NCBI GenBank assembly: GCA_019235595.1
Contig: JAFAKI010000384.1
Span: 1 to 23,413 of the forward strand
Length of the DNA stretch: 23,413 bases
Direction of reading: 5' to 3'
Origin: Mucilaginibacter sp.
Lineage (GTDB): Bacteria > Bacteroidota > Bacteroidia > Sphingobacteriales > Sphingobacteriaceae
The position numbers were made by a program, and so were the translations under genes. The notes below the pieces were generated by a model, which saw only the letters and a program-made list of their open reading frames with translations, was not told the origin of the DNA and did not search any database. Shown one piece after another: positions 1-6,885 of the stretch; the first letter of the stretch is position 1; every line of letters starts with the position of its first letter.

Positions 1-2
1 AC

Positions 3-36
3 AAAAAAGCCCCGCTCGCCATAGCGAACAGGGCTT
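3..36 (-). terminator. Intrinsic terminator of rpsA
   Basis: Read on the minus strand, a stem of about 13 bp (arms 24-36 and 9-21, with two G.U-type pairs) closes a short loop and is followed directly by a run of T (plus-strand A at 3-8). It lies about 20 bases after the rpsA stop codon. This is the standard form of a Rho-independent terminator. Confidence 0.85.
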
Positions 37-58
37 AAAGGATTTAATTTATTTAAGC

Positions 59-2014
59 TTATTTTGCTTCTTCTTCAGATTTCTTGGCCTTTTTAGCTTT
101 GCTTTCAGCGCCTTCCATCTGTTCTTTCAACTGAGCCAGTACGCTCAGATCGCCTAAAGTTGATTTTTCAACCGAATCTTTCACTTTCTTCACCGCGTTA
201 GTAGCTGCTTTAGCTTCTTTTTTACGGCTTTCGAACTCTTGTACACGGGCTTCAGCGCGTTGCTCTTCCCAGATGCGTGAGTGTGAAATAACGATACGTT
301 TGTTTTCTTTGTTAAATTCAATGATCTTGAATTCAGCAACGTCATCAGCTTTTAAGCTCTTGCCATCTTCCTTAACTGTGTGTTTGATCGGAGCGAAGCC
401 TTCAACACCATAAGGTAAAGCAACGATAGCACCTTTGTCGGTTACTTTCAATACGGTACCTTCATGCACTGAGTCGATAGTGAAGATAGTTTCGAAAGTA
501 TCCCAAGGGTTTTCTTCCAGTTGTTTGTGACCTAAGCTCAGCTTGCGGTTTTCAACATCAAGTTCCAGTACAACCACGTTCAGTTTTTCACCAACTTTAG
601 TGAATTCGTTAGGGTGGTTAACTTTCTTAGACCAAGAAAGGTCAGAGATGTGGATCAAACCGTCGATACCGTCTTCCAGTTCAACAAACACACCGAAGTT
701 GGTCATGTTTTTAACTGTAGCTACGTGCTGCGTGCCGATAGCATATTTCTCAGCAGCGTGTTGCCATGGATCAGGCGTTAATTGTTTAATGCCTAATGAC
801 ATTTTGCGCTCGTCGCGGTCTAATGTCAATACCTGAGCTTCAACCTCATCACCTACTTTCAGGAATTCCTGAGGGTTACGCAGGTTTTGTGACCATGACA
901 TTTCTGATACGTGGATCAAACCTTCAACACCAGGGATGATTTCCAGGAATGCGCCGTAATCAGCAACGGTAACAATTTTACCTTTAACTTTTGAACCTAC
1001 AACGATGTTTTCGTCAAGCGACTGCCAAGGATGTGGGGTCAATTGTTTCAAGCCAAGGGCGATACGTTTTTTCTCGTCATCAAAGTCAAGCACCACCACG
1101 TTGATCTTCTGATCAAGTGACAATACTTCTCTCGGATGCTCGATACGGCCCCATGAAATATCGGTAATGTGCAGCAAGCCGTCAACACCACCAAGGTCGA
1201 TGAATACACCGAAGTCGGTAATGTTTTTAACTGTACCTTCCAGTACCTGGCCTTTTTCCAATTTGGCCACAATTTCAGTTTTTTGGTTTTCCAAATCGTC
1301 TTCGATCAGCACTTTGTGCGATACCACTACGTTCTTAAACTCGTGGTTGATCTTAACAACTTTGAATTCCATTGTTTTGCCCACATAAACGTCATAATCC
1401 CTGATTGGTTTAATGTCGATCTGTGAGCCTGGTAAGAAGGCTTCAACGCCCATTATATCTACGATCAAGCCACCTTTAGTTCTGCTCTTAACAAAACCGG
1501 TGATGATCTCGTCATTTTCCAATGCGGAATTAATTCTTTCCCATGATTTTTGTGTTTTCGCACGTTTGCGCGAAAGTACCAACTGACCGTTAGCATCTTC
1601 CTGCGACTCAACAAAAACTTCAACTTCGTCACCGATCTTCAGATCAGGTGTATCACGGAATTCAGAAAGAGAAACTAAACCATCCGATTTAAAACCGATG
1701 TTTAATACTACGTCTTTACTGTTAACATTTACAACTGTACCGGTGATGATTTCGCCTTTGTTGATAGAGCTGAAAGTTCCATCATACAATTTCTCTAATT
1801 TCTCACGCTCGGCATCGTTGTAATTGCCAAATTTTTTGTCGTCAGCATCCCAATCGAAGTCTTCGTTTGATGATGTGATTTTTGATTTGATCTCTTCGAT
1901 CGATAATGAATCAGCTTCTGATTCAATAGTCTCTTTTTCTGCGGTTGCCGTAACTGCGTCGAGCTCAGCTTCCTTCGCTTTTAATTCTTTTTCTGCTTCT
2001 TGTTTTTTTGCCAA
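59..2014 (-). CDS. rpsA: 30S ribosomal protein S1
   Basis: A 651-residue S1 protein, which holds mRNA on the 30S subunit during initiation. Six S1/OB-fold repeats can be placed at about residues 87-150, 167-235, 253-323, 338-409, 425-496 and 512-578. Repeats 3-5 are the most alike, with recurring GxDGLxHIxDxSW and LGxKQL blocks. The N-terminal ~85 residues are a highly charged, Glu/Lys-rich extension ahead of the first repeat. The C-terminal ~70 residues are Lys/Glu-rich and probably helical. The start codon is TTG, chosen because a strong AAGGAG sequence lies 10 bases upstream and no ATG occurs in the N-terminal region. The gene stands alone, with its own promoter box, leader hairpin and terminator. 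Identity is certain from the repeat architecture. The exact start is well supported but not proven. Confidence 0.97.
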   Translation of the reverse strand: MAKKQEAEKELKAKEAELDAVTATAEKETIESEADSLSIEEIKSKITSSNEDFDWDADDKKFGNYNDAEREKLEKLYDGTFSSINKGEIITGTVVNVNSKDVVLNIGFKSDGLVSLSEFRDTPDLKIGDEVEVFVESQEDANGQLVLSRKRAKTQKSWERINSALENDEIITGFVKSRTKGGLIVDIMGVEAFLPGSQIDIKPIRDYDVYVGKTMEFKVVKINHEFKNVVVSHKVLIEDDLENQKTEIVAKLEKGQVLEGTVKNITDFGVFIDLGGVDGLLHITDISWGRIEHPREVLSLDQKINVVVLDFDDEKKRIALGLKQLTPHPWQSLDENIVVGSKVKGKIVTVADYGAFLEIIPGVEGLIHVSEMSWSQNLRNPQEFLKVGDEVEAQVLTLDRDERKMSLGIKQLTPDPWQHAAEKYAIGTQHVATVKNMTNFGVFVELEDGIDGLIHISDLSWSKKVNHPNEFTKVGEKLNVVVLELDVENRKLSLGHKQLEENPWDTFETIFTIDSVHEGTVLKVTDKGAIVALPYGVEGFAPIKHTVKEDGKSLKADDVAEFKIIEFNKENKRIVISHSRIWEEQRAEARVQEFESRKKEAKAATNAVKKVKDSVEKSTLGDLSVLAQLKEQMEGAESKAKKAKKSEEEAK

Positions 2015-2024
2015 AATAAATTTT

Positions 2025-2030
2025 CTCCTT
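2025..2030 (-). promoter_or_regulatory. Strong Shine-Dalgarno sequence of rpsA
   Basis: The minus strand reads AAGGAG, followed by AAAA, ending 10 bases before the TTG start of rpsA. Such strong ribosome-binding sites are uncommon in Bacteroidota. No comparably strong one is obvious before the other genes of this window. It fixes the start of rpsA and may matter for its control. Confidence 0.75.
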
Positions 2031-2031
2031 T

Positions 2032-2048
2032 TCCCAATACAATTGGGA
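2032..2048 (-). promoter_or_regulatory. 5'-leader hairpin of rpsA mRNA
   Basis: A perfect 7-bp inverted repeat (TCCCAAT/ATTGGGA, 3-base loop) begins four bases after the -7 box, at the expected transcription start. The rpsA messenger would therefore begin with this stem-loop, just ahead of the Shine-Dalgarno sequence. The same module occurs before tyrS. Confidence 0.6.
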
Positions 2049-2051
2049 CTG

Positions 2052-2059
2052 CAAAGGTA
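2052..2059 (-). promoter_or_regulatory. -7 promoter box of rpsA
   Basis: The minus strand reads TACCTTTG, an exact match to the Bacteroidota -7 consensus TAnnTTTG, 38 bases before the start codon. No clear TTTG -33 box is visible at the usual distance. Confidence 0.65.
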
Positions 2060-2109
2060 CGGATATATTTTTGACTAATAAAAAATATTTTACTCTTAAA
2101 TGCTGGTTT

Positions 2110-2408
2110 TTAGGCGCTTTTGTTGGCTTTTTGTAAGGTTTTTATAGATTGATACTAACTATCACCTGCTCGATGCTGCAAACAATGTCCTTAAGTTAAG
2201 GAAATCTCGTTTCAATTAGTGCTCCGTGTTGACTCACCCGAAAGCGCTACGCTGTTCTGCCCTCTCTACCGCGAGCGGTAAAGAGGGCAAAAAGAAATCA
2301 AAAATCCCCTCTTTAAACGAAGCTTAGAGAGGGTGGTCGAGCGAAGCAATGACCGGGTGAGTCAATTAGGCGACTTGCTTTACTCAACGATATTGCGCTG
2401 ACAGTACG
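2110..2408. other. Non-coding stretch between rpsA and the AcpH-like gene
   Basis: I see no convincing gene or RNA here. The proximal part is T-rich. A 15-bp palindrome (TCCTTAAGTTAAGGA, 2188-2202) is present and could be a protein-binding site, though nothing links it to a regulator. The distal part is the double-hairpin element at 2231-2363. The last ~45 bases before the downstream stop codon show nothing notable. Confidence 0.6.
2231..2363. repeat. Palindromic intergenic element with two internal hairpins
   Basis: Outer arms GACTCACCCG (2231-2240) and CGGGTGAGTC (2354-2363) are perfect inverted repeats. Inside lie two hairpins: 2259-2272 pairs with 2275-2288 (14 bp, one mismatch), and 2307-2316 pairs with 2324-2333 (10 bp, one mismatch). 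Both are built from a CCCTCT.../...AGAGGG core. No coding sequence is present. From memory, elements of this look are common in Mucilaginibacter and Pedobacter intergenic DNA, but I cannot verify copies from one window. It lies 3' of the AcpH-like gene and may terminate it. Confidence 0.7.
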
Positions 2409-3083
2409 TCATGAATTGGTTGATAGTAACTCTGATATATAATCAAAAATCGACATGAAATCAACCGAAGTAGCATTCCGGTATGCCGTTATCAGGCTGG
2501 TCATCCGTTCTTCCTGAGCAGGTGTAAAAGGATCTTTCCAAACCCGCATGCAGATGCGTTTGAGCGCGTAAGTTATCTTGTCGTTTTGGGCATATGTTTC
2601 TAAATAACGGCTTGTTTTAAAGTCCGCGAAGAATTTAAAGAAGCGATCGGTTTCCTTTAAGCCTGAGAAGTTAAGAAACTCCTTTACAACTTCCGTATTG
2701 CAGGAATCCAAATGATTATAGAAATCGTCCGTGGAAACTTTACCCGTAGTGATCAGTAGGTTATCCAATATGATCTCCAACGCTATATGCCCCAGAAAGA
2801 ACGGTTTTACAGGTGAGCCTTCTATAGCGGGAGCCAGCAAATTTTTTAAAGCATGCAAACGAGCCGTGAAAAATCCAGAGGAGTGAAAAAAACGATCGAC
2901 CTCCAGGTGTTTTCGCCAGCCTAATATAATATCGTTAATGTTTTTATCAGGGTGCTTAAGTTTTTCAGGATGGATAATGATACTCTTATCCGCATTTTTC
3001 AAAAGATCGGGCAGTACCGTACCTAGTGTGTGGTAACAGTTGGTGGTGTCCCTGTCGAAATAAAAATGCGATAGAAAATTCAT
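2409..3083 (-). CDS. Acyl carrier protein phosphodiesterase-like protein (AcpH/DUF479 family)
   Basis: A 224-residue soluble protein. The start MNFLSHFYF, the following LGTVLPDLL segment, and the helical blocks with RKHLEVDRFFHSS and FLGHIALEIILDNLL match the AcpH (ACP_PD) family, whose characterised E. coli member removes 4'-phosphopantetheine from holo-ACP. Length (AcpH is about 190-200 residues) and these His/Asp-containing helices fit an HD-like, metal-dependent phosphodiesterase fold. The match is one of pattern and is weaker than for most genes here, so activity on ACP is inferred. The ATG start begins the conserved N-terminus and fits well. The gene is divergent from tyrS, with 142 bases between their starts, and is not in an obvious operon. 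Confidence 0.7.
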   Translation of the reverse strand: MNFLSHFYFDRDTTNCYHTLGTVLPDLLKNADKSIIIHPEKLKHPDKNINDIILGWRKHLEVDRFFHSSGFFTARLHALKNLLAPAIEGSPVKPFFLGHIALEIILDNLLITTGKVSTDDFYNHLDSCNTEVVKEFLNFSGLKETDRFFKFFADFKTSRYLETYAQNDKITYALKRICMRVWKDPFTPAQEERMTSLITAYRNATSVDFMSIFDYISELLSTNS

Positions 3084-3183
3084 AAATCTTCACTTTCTGC
3101 CAAATTAAAGCCTGCTTAAAGTACACAAATTATCCGACTATTGTTTAAGATGAACGTAAAAAAGAGATTTTCGGCTATTCTGT

Positions 3184-3191
3184 TATCTTTG
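3184..3191 (+). promoter_or_regulatory. -7 promoter box of tyrS
   Basis: TATCTTTG matches the Bacteroidota -7 consensus TAnnTTTG exactly, 34 bases before the tyrS ATG. It is followed by CAG and then the leader hairpin, as at rpsA. No good -33 TTTG is visible. Confidence 0.65.
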
Positions 3192-3194
3192 CAG

Positions 3195-3212
3195 TCCCGA
3201 TAACTATCGGGA
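3195..3212 (+). promoter_or_regulatory. 5'-leader hairpin of tyrS mRNA
   Basis: A perfect 7-bp inverted repeat (TCCCGAT/ATCGGGA, loop AACT) starts at the predicted transcription start, four bases after the -7 box. The leader after it is only about 13 bases long, with no Shine-Dalgarno sequence. There is no T-box-like structure. Confidence 0.6.
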
Positions 3213-3225
3213 TAATACGAATACG

Positions 3226-4509
3226 ATGAATTTTGTTGAAGAACTACGCTGGCGCGGCATGCTGCATGATATAATGCCCGGAACCGAGGAATTACTGAAC
3301 AAGGGTATGGTAGCAGGCTATATCGGTTTCGACCCCACGGCCGATTCGCTGCATGTGGGCAGTTTGGCCCAGATCATGACGCTGATCCATTTTCAACGCG
3401 CTGGTCATAAACCTTTTGCATTGGTTGGCGGCGCTACCGGTATGGTGGGCGATCCGTCAGGAAAATCTGCTGAGCGTAACCTATTATCAGAAGATGTTTT
3501 GCGGCATAACCTGGCGGGCATACAGAAACAACTGGAGAAATTTCTGGATTTTGAGTGCGGTGCCAACAGTGCCCAGATGGTGAATAACTATGACTGGTTT
3601 AAGAATTATACCTTCCTGAATTTTATCCGTGATGTTGGTAAGCATATCACTGTAAATTATATGATGGCCAAGGATTCGGTGAAGAACCGTATCAGCGGCG
3701 ATACTGGTATGTCGTTTACTGAATTTACCTACCAATTGGTGCAAGGCTATGACTTTTACTATTTGTGGAAGCATAATAATTGCGCCCTTCAAATGGGGGG
3801 CTCCGATCAATGGGGGAATATCGTCACGGGAACCGAATTAATCCGCCGTAAAGATGGGGGAGAAGCATTCGCTTTGACCACGCAGTTGATCAAAAAGGCT
3901 GATGGAACTAAGTTCGGCAAAACCGAAGGCGGTAATATCTGGCTTGATCCGGCTAAAACATCGCCTTATAAGTTTTATCAGTTCTGGCTGAATACAACGG
4001 ATGAGGATGCTAAAGCATATATCCGGATATTTACCTTATTCGATAAAGAAACAATCGAAGCCATAGAGACCGAACACAACGCCGCGCCTCACCAGCGAGC
4101 TTTGCAAAAAGCTCTGGCGAAGGATATTACTATCCGTACCCATGGCGAGAAAGAATACGATAAAGCCATCCAATCATCTGAATTCCTATTCGGTAATACC
4201 GGTATTGAGTTTTTGAATGAACTAACCGAGGATGAGGTATTGGGTTTATTTGAAGGCGTACCTAATTTCAATATTGCATTAGATGAACTCTCATCTGGTA
4301 TTAATATTGTTGACTTGCTTGGGGCTAAAACATCAGTTTTCCCTTCAAAAGGCGAGGCCAAGAAGATGATTCAGGGTGGTGGTGTAGCTATTAACAAAAC
4401 TAAAGTAGGCTCGGCTGATGATATTTATAATGCGGACTATCTTATCGGGGGTAAGTTTATCGTAGCACAAAAGGGCAAGAAAAACTACTTCCTCATTATA
4501 GCAACTTAA
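3226..4509 (+). CDS. tyrS: Tyrosine--tRNA ligase
   Basis: A 427-residue class I aminoacyl-tRNA synthetase that charges tRNA-Tyr in the cytoplasm. The HIGH-type signature appears as HVGS at residues 43-46 within the DPTADSLHVGS block. The tyrosine-binding region includes YxLxQGYDFYYL and GGSDQWGNI (about 169-199). The KMSKS loop is the variant KFGKT (229-233), as in bacterial TyrRS. A C-terminal S4-like RNA-binding domain spans about residues 355-425. Length is normal for bacterial TyrRS. The ATG starts the conserved N-terminus and sits 13 bases after a leader hairpin. The gene is monocistronic, with its own promoter and terminator. Confidence 0.98.
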   Translation: MNFVEELRWRGMLHDIMPGTEELLNKGMVAGYIGFDPTADSLHVGSLAQIMTLIHFQRAGHKPFALVGGATGMVGDPSGKSAERNLLSEDVLRHNLAGIQKQLEKFLDFECGANSAQMVNNYDWFKNYTFLNFIRDVGKHITVNYMMAKDSVKNRISGDTGMSFTEFTYQLVQGYDFYYLWKHNNCALQMGGSDQWGNIVTGTELIRRKDGGEAFALTTQLIKKADGTKFGKTEGGNIWLDPAKTSPYKFYQFWLNTTDEDAKAYIRIFTLFDKETIEAIETEHNAAPHQRALQKALAKDITIRTHGEKEYDKAIQSSEFLFGNTGIEFLNELTEDEVLGLFEGVPNFNIALDELSSGINIVDLLGAKTSVFPSKGEAKKMIQGGGVAINKTKVGSADDIYNADYLIGGKFIVAQKGKKNYFLIIAT

Positions 4510-4535
4510 ACGAAAAACTTTTAAATATAAAATAC

Positions 4536-4564
4536 AAGGCAGGGGGTGATAAATCCTCTGCCTT
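4536..4564 (+). terminator. Probable intrinsic terminator of tyrS
   Basis: Arms 4536-4545 and 4555-4564 form a 10-bp stem (AAGGCAG core, one mismatch), followed by a T/A-rich tract (TATTATTTT). It lies 27 bases after the tyrS stop codon. Confidence 0.7.
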
Positions 4565-4608
4565 TATTATTTTCGTGAACTTTTTTACTGATTCCGAAGT
4601 TTTTAGGC

Positions 4609-4638
4609 TAACTTTCTTCAGTTTACTTCGAAAAGTAA
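4609..4638 (+). promoter_or_regulatory. Possible promoter and leader hairpin of the TPR gene
   Basis: TAACTTTC (4609-4616) is one base away from the TAnnTTTG consensus. A 6-bp inverted repeat with a CGAA loop (arms 4623-4628 and 4633-4638) follows within a few bases, ahead of the ATG at 4651. This resembles the rpsA and tyrS arrangement but with a weaker box and a different stem. Confidence 0.35.
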
Positions 4639-4650
4639 TAGCATCAACCT

Positions 4651-6114
4651 ATGATTAATGTGCGATTGGTTTACATCTTCTTTTTTTTGTTTTTTGGAAG
4701 CGCATTTGCCAGTGCGGCAGCGATCAAAAACGATAGTCTTCTCGCTATACTAAACAATAAGGATGCAGCTGTAAAGAAACGGGATCTGATATTTTATCTC
4801 CGTTTTGAATTTGGCGATATGCCTCAGAAAGATCTTTTGCAAGCCCGGAATGAAACGGTGCAAATATTACAGTCGGCAAATGAACCCGACAGGGAAGGTT
4901 TGATCCTTTTTATTGATGGGATATGTCAGTACAGAGAAAGGAAATATTCCGATGCCCAAACCACTTTTCTAGAGGCAATACAAAAAGCGGATCAGAATGA
5001 AGATCATTATTTATTATATGCCTGTTTTACCCATCTGGCTTTTATAACAAATGAGCACGGAGATGAGATAGAAGCTATATCCGATTACAGAGCAGCCAAA
5101 AAAGAAGCAACAATTGTTGATGATGCTTACCTTCAAATAGTAATAGATATTAACCTTTCAGATATCTATTACAGGAATAAAATGTTTAATAACGCATTGT
5201 TTTATCTTAATGAGGCACAAACGCTGATATCTTCAAATAAGGTTAAAATGCAGCGGTTGGAAAACAGTGTTAATAATAACAAGGCAGAAGTTTATTATCA
5301 GCTTAAAGATTTTGATTCGCTCAAAAAATATAACAGGCTTTTACATAAAGCGAAGGAAGGCAGCATCGGCTTGTACACTTTTCAAAAAAGGACGGATTAT
5401 TACTTACAACTCTTGCAGAAAAAATATTCTGAGGTAATAACAACAATTGGTGCATTACGTAAGGATAGCTTGTATCACTTTGATATTATTGATGATAATA
5501 TTCTTGCTGATGCTTATTTCCAATCCGGGCAACTGGACTCGGCCAAATCGGTTGTTCAACGATTAATTGGTAATAGCAAGGATAAGAACCATACCGAGTT
5601 AAACTTGTACCTGTATAGGCTTTTGGGTGATATAGAAAGCGGAAAAGATAATCCGAAGGGGGCAGCCATTGCCTATAAAATGGCCTTGCTGGAGTCGGTT
5701 GAGCAATTAAAGAGGTTAATTGATGTTGGTTCTGTGTCGTCGCAGATCAGCATAGACCAGGTTCAGTATTCGTATGCGCTTCGGACCGAAACGTTGAAAC
5801 GCGAGCGCCTTTGGCTTATTTACATGGTAAGCGTGGCTATCCTGTTGATAATTTTCGGCGGCTTGCTTTACTACAATGTCCACCGTAAAAATTACTATGA
5901 GAAACTGCTATTCGAGTCAAAAAAGAATGAAATAGCCTTTATAAATTCACATGAGGTCAGGAGGCATTCGTCCAATCTGATGGGTATTGTGCAGATGATT
6001 AACCACGGAGATAATAAATACGAAAATTTTGTTGAAGCCGAGAAATATCTTCAAAGCGAACTTAACAACCTGGATAACGCAATAAAAAATATTTCGAGCA
6101 AACTGAATAACTAA
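4651..6114 (+). CDS. TPR-containing membrane protein with a histidine-kinase-like dimerisation segment but no ATPase domain
   Basis: This 487-residue protein begins with a hydrophobic signal segment (about 1-24). Helical repeats of TPR type follow, with recognisable pairs near 85-160, 165-230 and 280-350. A transmembrane helix spans about 387-408 (WLIYMVSVAILLIIFGGLLYY). A helical cytoplasmic tail follows, with FINSHEVRRHSSNLMGIV at about 430-447. That tail resembles the H-box of Bacteroidota sensor kinases, so His434 would be the phospho-acceptor. The protein ends about 40 residues later, with no N, G1 or G2 box of a HATPase_c domain. The next gene's stop lies 3 bases beyond, so no kinase remnant is hidden downstream. 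It may accept or relay phosphate from another kinase, or may have lost kinase function. Topology is a periplasmic TPR sensor and a short cytoplasmic tail. No partner regulator is adjacent. Confidence 0.75.
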   Translation: MINVRLVYIFFFLFFGSAFASAAAIKNDSLLAILNNKDAAVKKRDLIFYLRFEFGDMPQKDLLQARNETVQILQSANEPDREGLILFIDGICQYRERKYSDAQTTFLEAIQKADQNEDHYLLYACFTHLAFITNEHGDEIEAISDYRAAKKEATIVDDAYLQIVIDINLSDIYYRNKMFNNALFYLNEAQTLISSNKVKMQRLENSVNNNKAEVYYQLKDFDSLKKYNRLLHKAKEGSIGLYTFQKRTDYYLQLLQKKYSEVITTIGALRKDSLYHFDIIDDNILADAYFQSGQLDSAKSVVQRLIGNSKDKNHTELNLYLYRLLGDIESGKDNPKGAAIAYKMALLESVEQLKRLIDVGSVSSQISIDQVQYSYALRTETLKRERLWLIYMVSVAILLIIFGGLLYYNVHRKNYYEKLLFESKKNEIAFINSHEVRRHSSNLMGIVQMINHGDNKYENFVEAEKYLQSELNNLDNAIKNISSKLNN

Positions 6115-6117
6115 AAA

Positions 6118-6789
6118 CTACAAATCGCTAAGCAGTTCGAGCTTTTTCGCGTTATATTCTTCCTGCGAGATCAGGCCGTTCTCGAATAATGTCCTTAACT
6201 TCTTCAGTTTTTCCGTCAATTCATCCTGTTTGGGAATTTCATGCATCGGAGGCGCAGCTACAACAGGGGCTGGTTGAGGTTCCGGCGTAGGAGCAGGTGT
6301 CGGTGTAGAAGCAACAGGCTGCGACTGTGTGTTTGAGCGTTCTCCAAAGTTAAAGGAACCTGATTCGGCCCGTTTTTCCTCCAAATCGCGCTGGCGGCGG
6401 GCTTCGCGTTCATCTTCTTTGCGCTGCTGGGCATATTGGTATAACTTGCGGGCTTGAACTTTAGGTAAGTAATCAACACCCATTTCGCCGCCGTTGGTAG
6501 TTTTTACCGTGAAAATGGCGCCGATGATCTCTTCCTTTATCAAAACATCAACAATGTCTTTCCAAACAAAATCAATGAACTTTATGGACAAACCCAGATT
6601 TGCCGGGGTGAAAAATAATACGCGCTTATTGGTCAGTGCGACGCAATCGGGTAATATATTTACCAATGGTTTTTTTTGAGTTGCGATATAAATAATTTCT
6701 TCTCCTGCGGTAAGCAGGTCAACCAGCCGGGTATAAACTTTCTCCACAGCCTTCTGATCTTGCTGGTCGTTTAAAAATTTCTCGATCAT
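6118..6789 (-). CDS. PH-domain and SHOCT-domain protein
   Basis: A 223-residue soluble protein. Residues about 25-120 look like a bacterial PH (YokE/bPH) domain: an amphipathic strand pattern with VALTNKRVLFFTP, a block typical of these domains. A charged helix (about 122-142) and a Pro/Ala-rich linker (about 158-185) follow. The final ~35 residues form a SHOCT motif (LxxLxxLFENGLISQEEYNAKKLELL), a short C-terminal module thought to mediate oligomerisation. No enzymatic residues are seen and the biological role is unknown. Its stop lies only 3 bases from that of the convergent TPR gene, leaving no room for a separate terminator. A TAnnTTTG box lies 26 bases upstream of the ATG. Confidence 0.8.
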   Translation of the reverse strand: MIEKFLNDQQDQKAVEKVYTRLVDLLTAGEEIIYIATQKKPLVNILPDCVALTNKRVLFFTPANLGLSIKFIDFVWKDIVDVLIKEEIIGAIFTVKTTNGGEMGVDYLPKVQARKLYQYAQQRKEDEREARRQRDLEEKRAESGSFNFGERSNTQSQPVASTPTPAPTPEPQPAPVVAAPPMHEIPKQDELTEKLKKLRTLFENGLISQEEYNAKKLELLSDL

Positions 6790-6814
6790 CTTAATATTTT
6801 TTGTTGATGCACGT

Positions 6815-6822
6815 CAAAAATA
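6815..6822 (-). promoter_or_regulatory. -7 promoter box of the PH-SHOCT gene
   Basis: The minus strand reads TATTTTTG, an exact TAnnTTTG match, 26 bases before the ATG at 6789. No -33 TTTG is clear. Confidence 0.45.
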
Positions 6823-6885
6823 ATAAATATCTGTTAGTTACATGTTAAGACCACGGATTTTACGAATTGTTTCGGATTGCACGAA

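Noticed and set aside
3195..3225. T-box or other riboswitch controlling tyrS
   Set aside because: The leader is only about 30 bases long, with one small hairpin and no T-box consensus or terminator alternative.
3487..3810. Long antisense open frame inside tyrS (and similar ones in rpsA, the GH13 and acylase genes)
   Set aside because: They lie fully opposite strongly conserved genes, match no family and have no promoter or start context, so they are shadow frames.
6843..6885. Possible half-copy of the ACACGATT-type repeat (CACGGATTTTACGAATT wording)
   Set aside because: The resemblance is only to short A/T-rich words and no paired arm is present.
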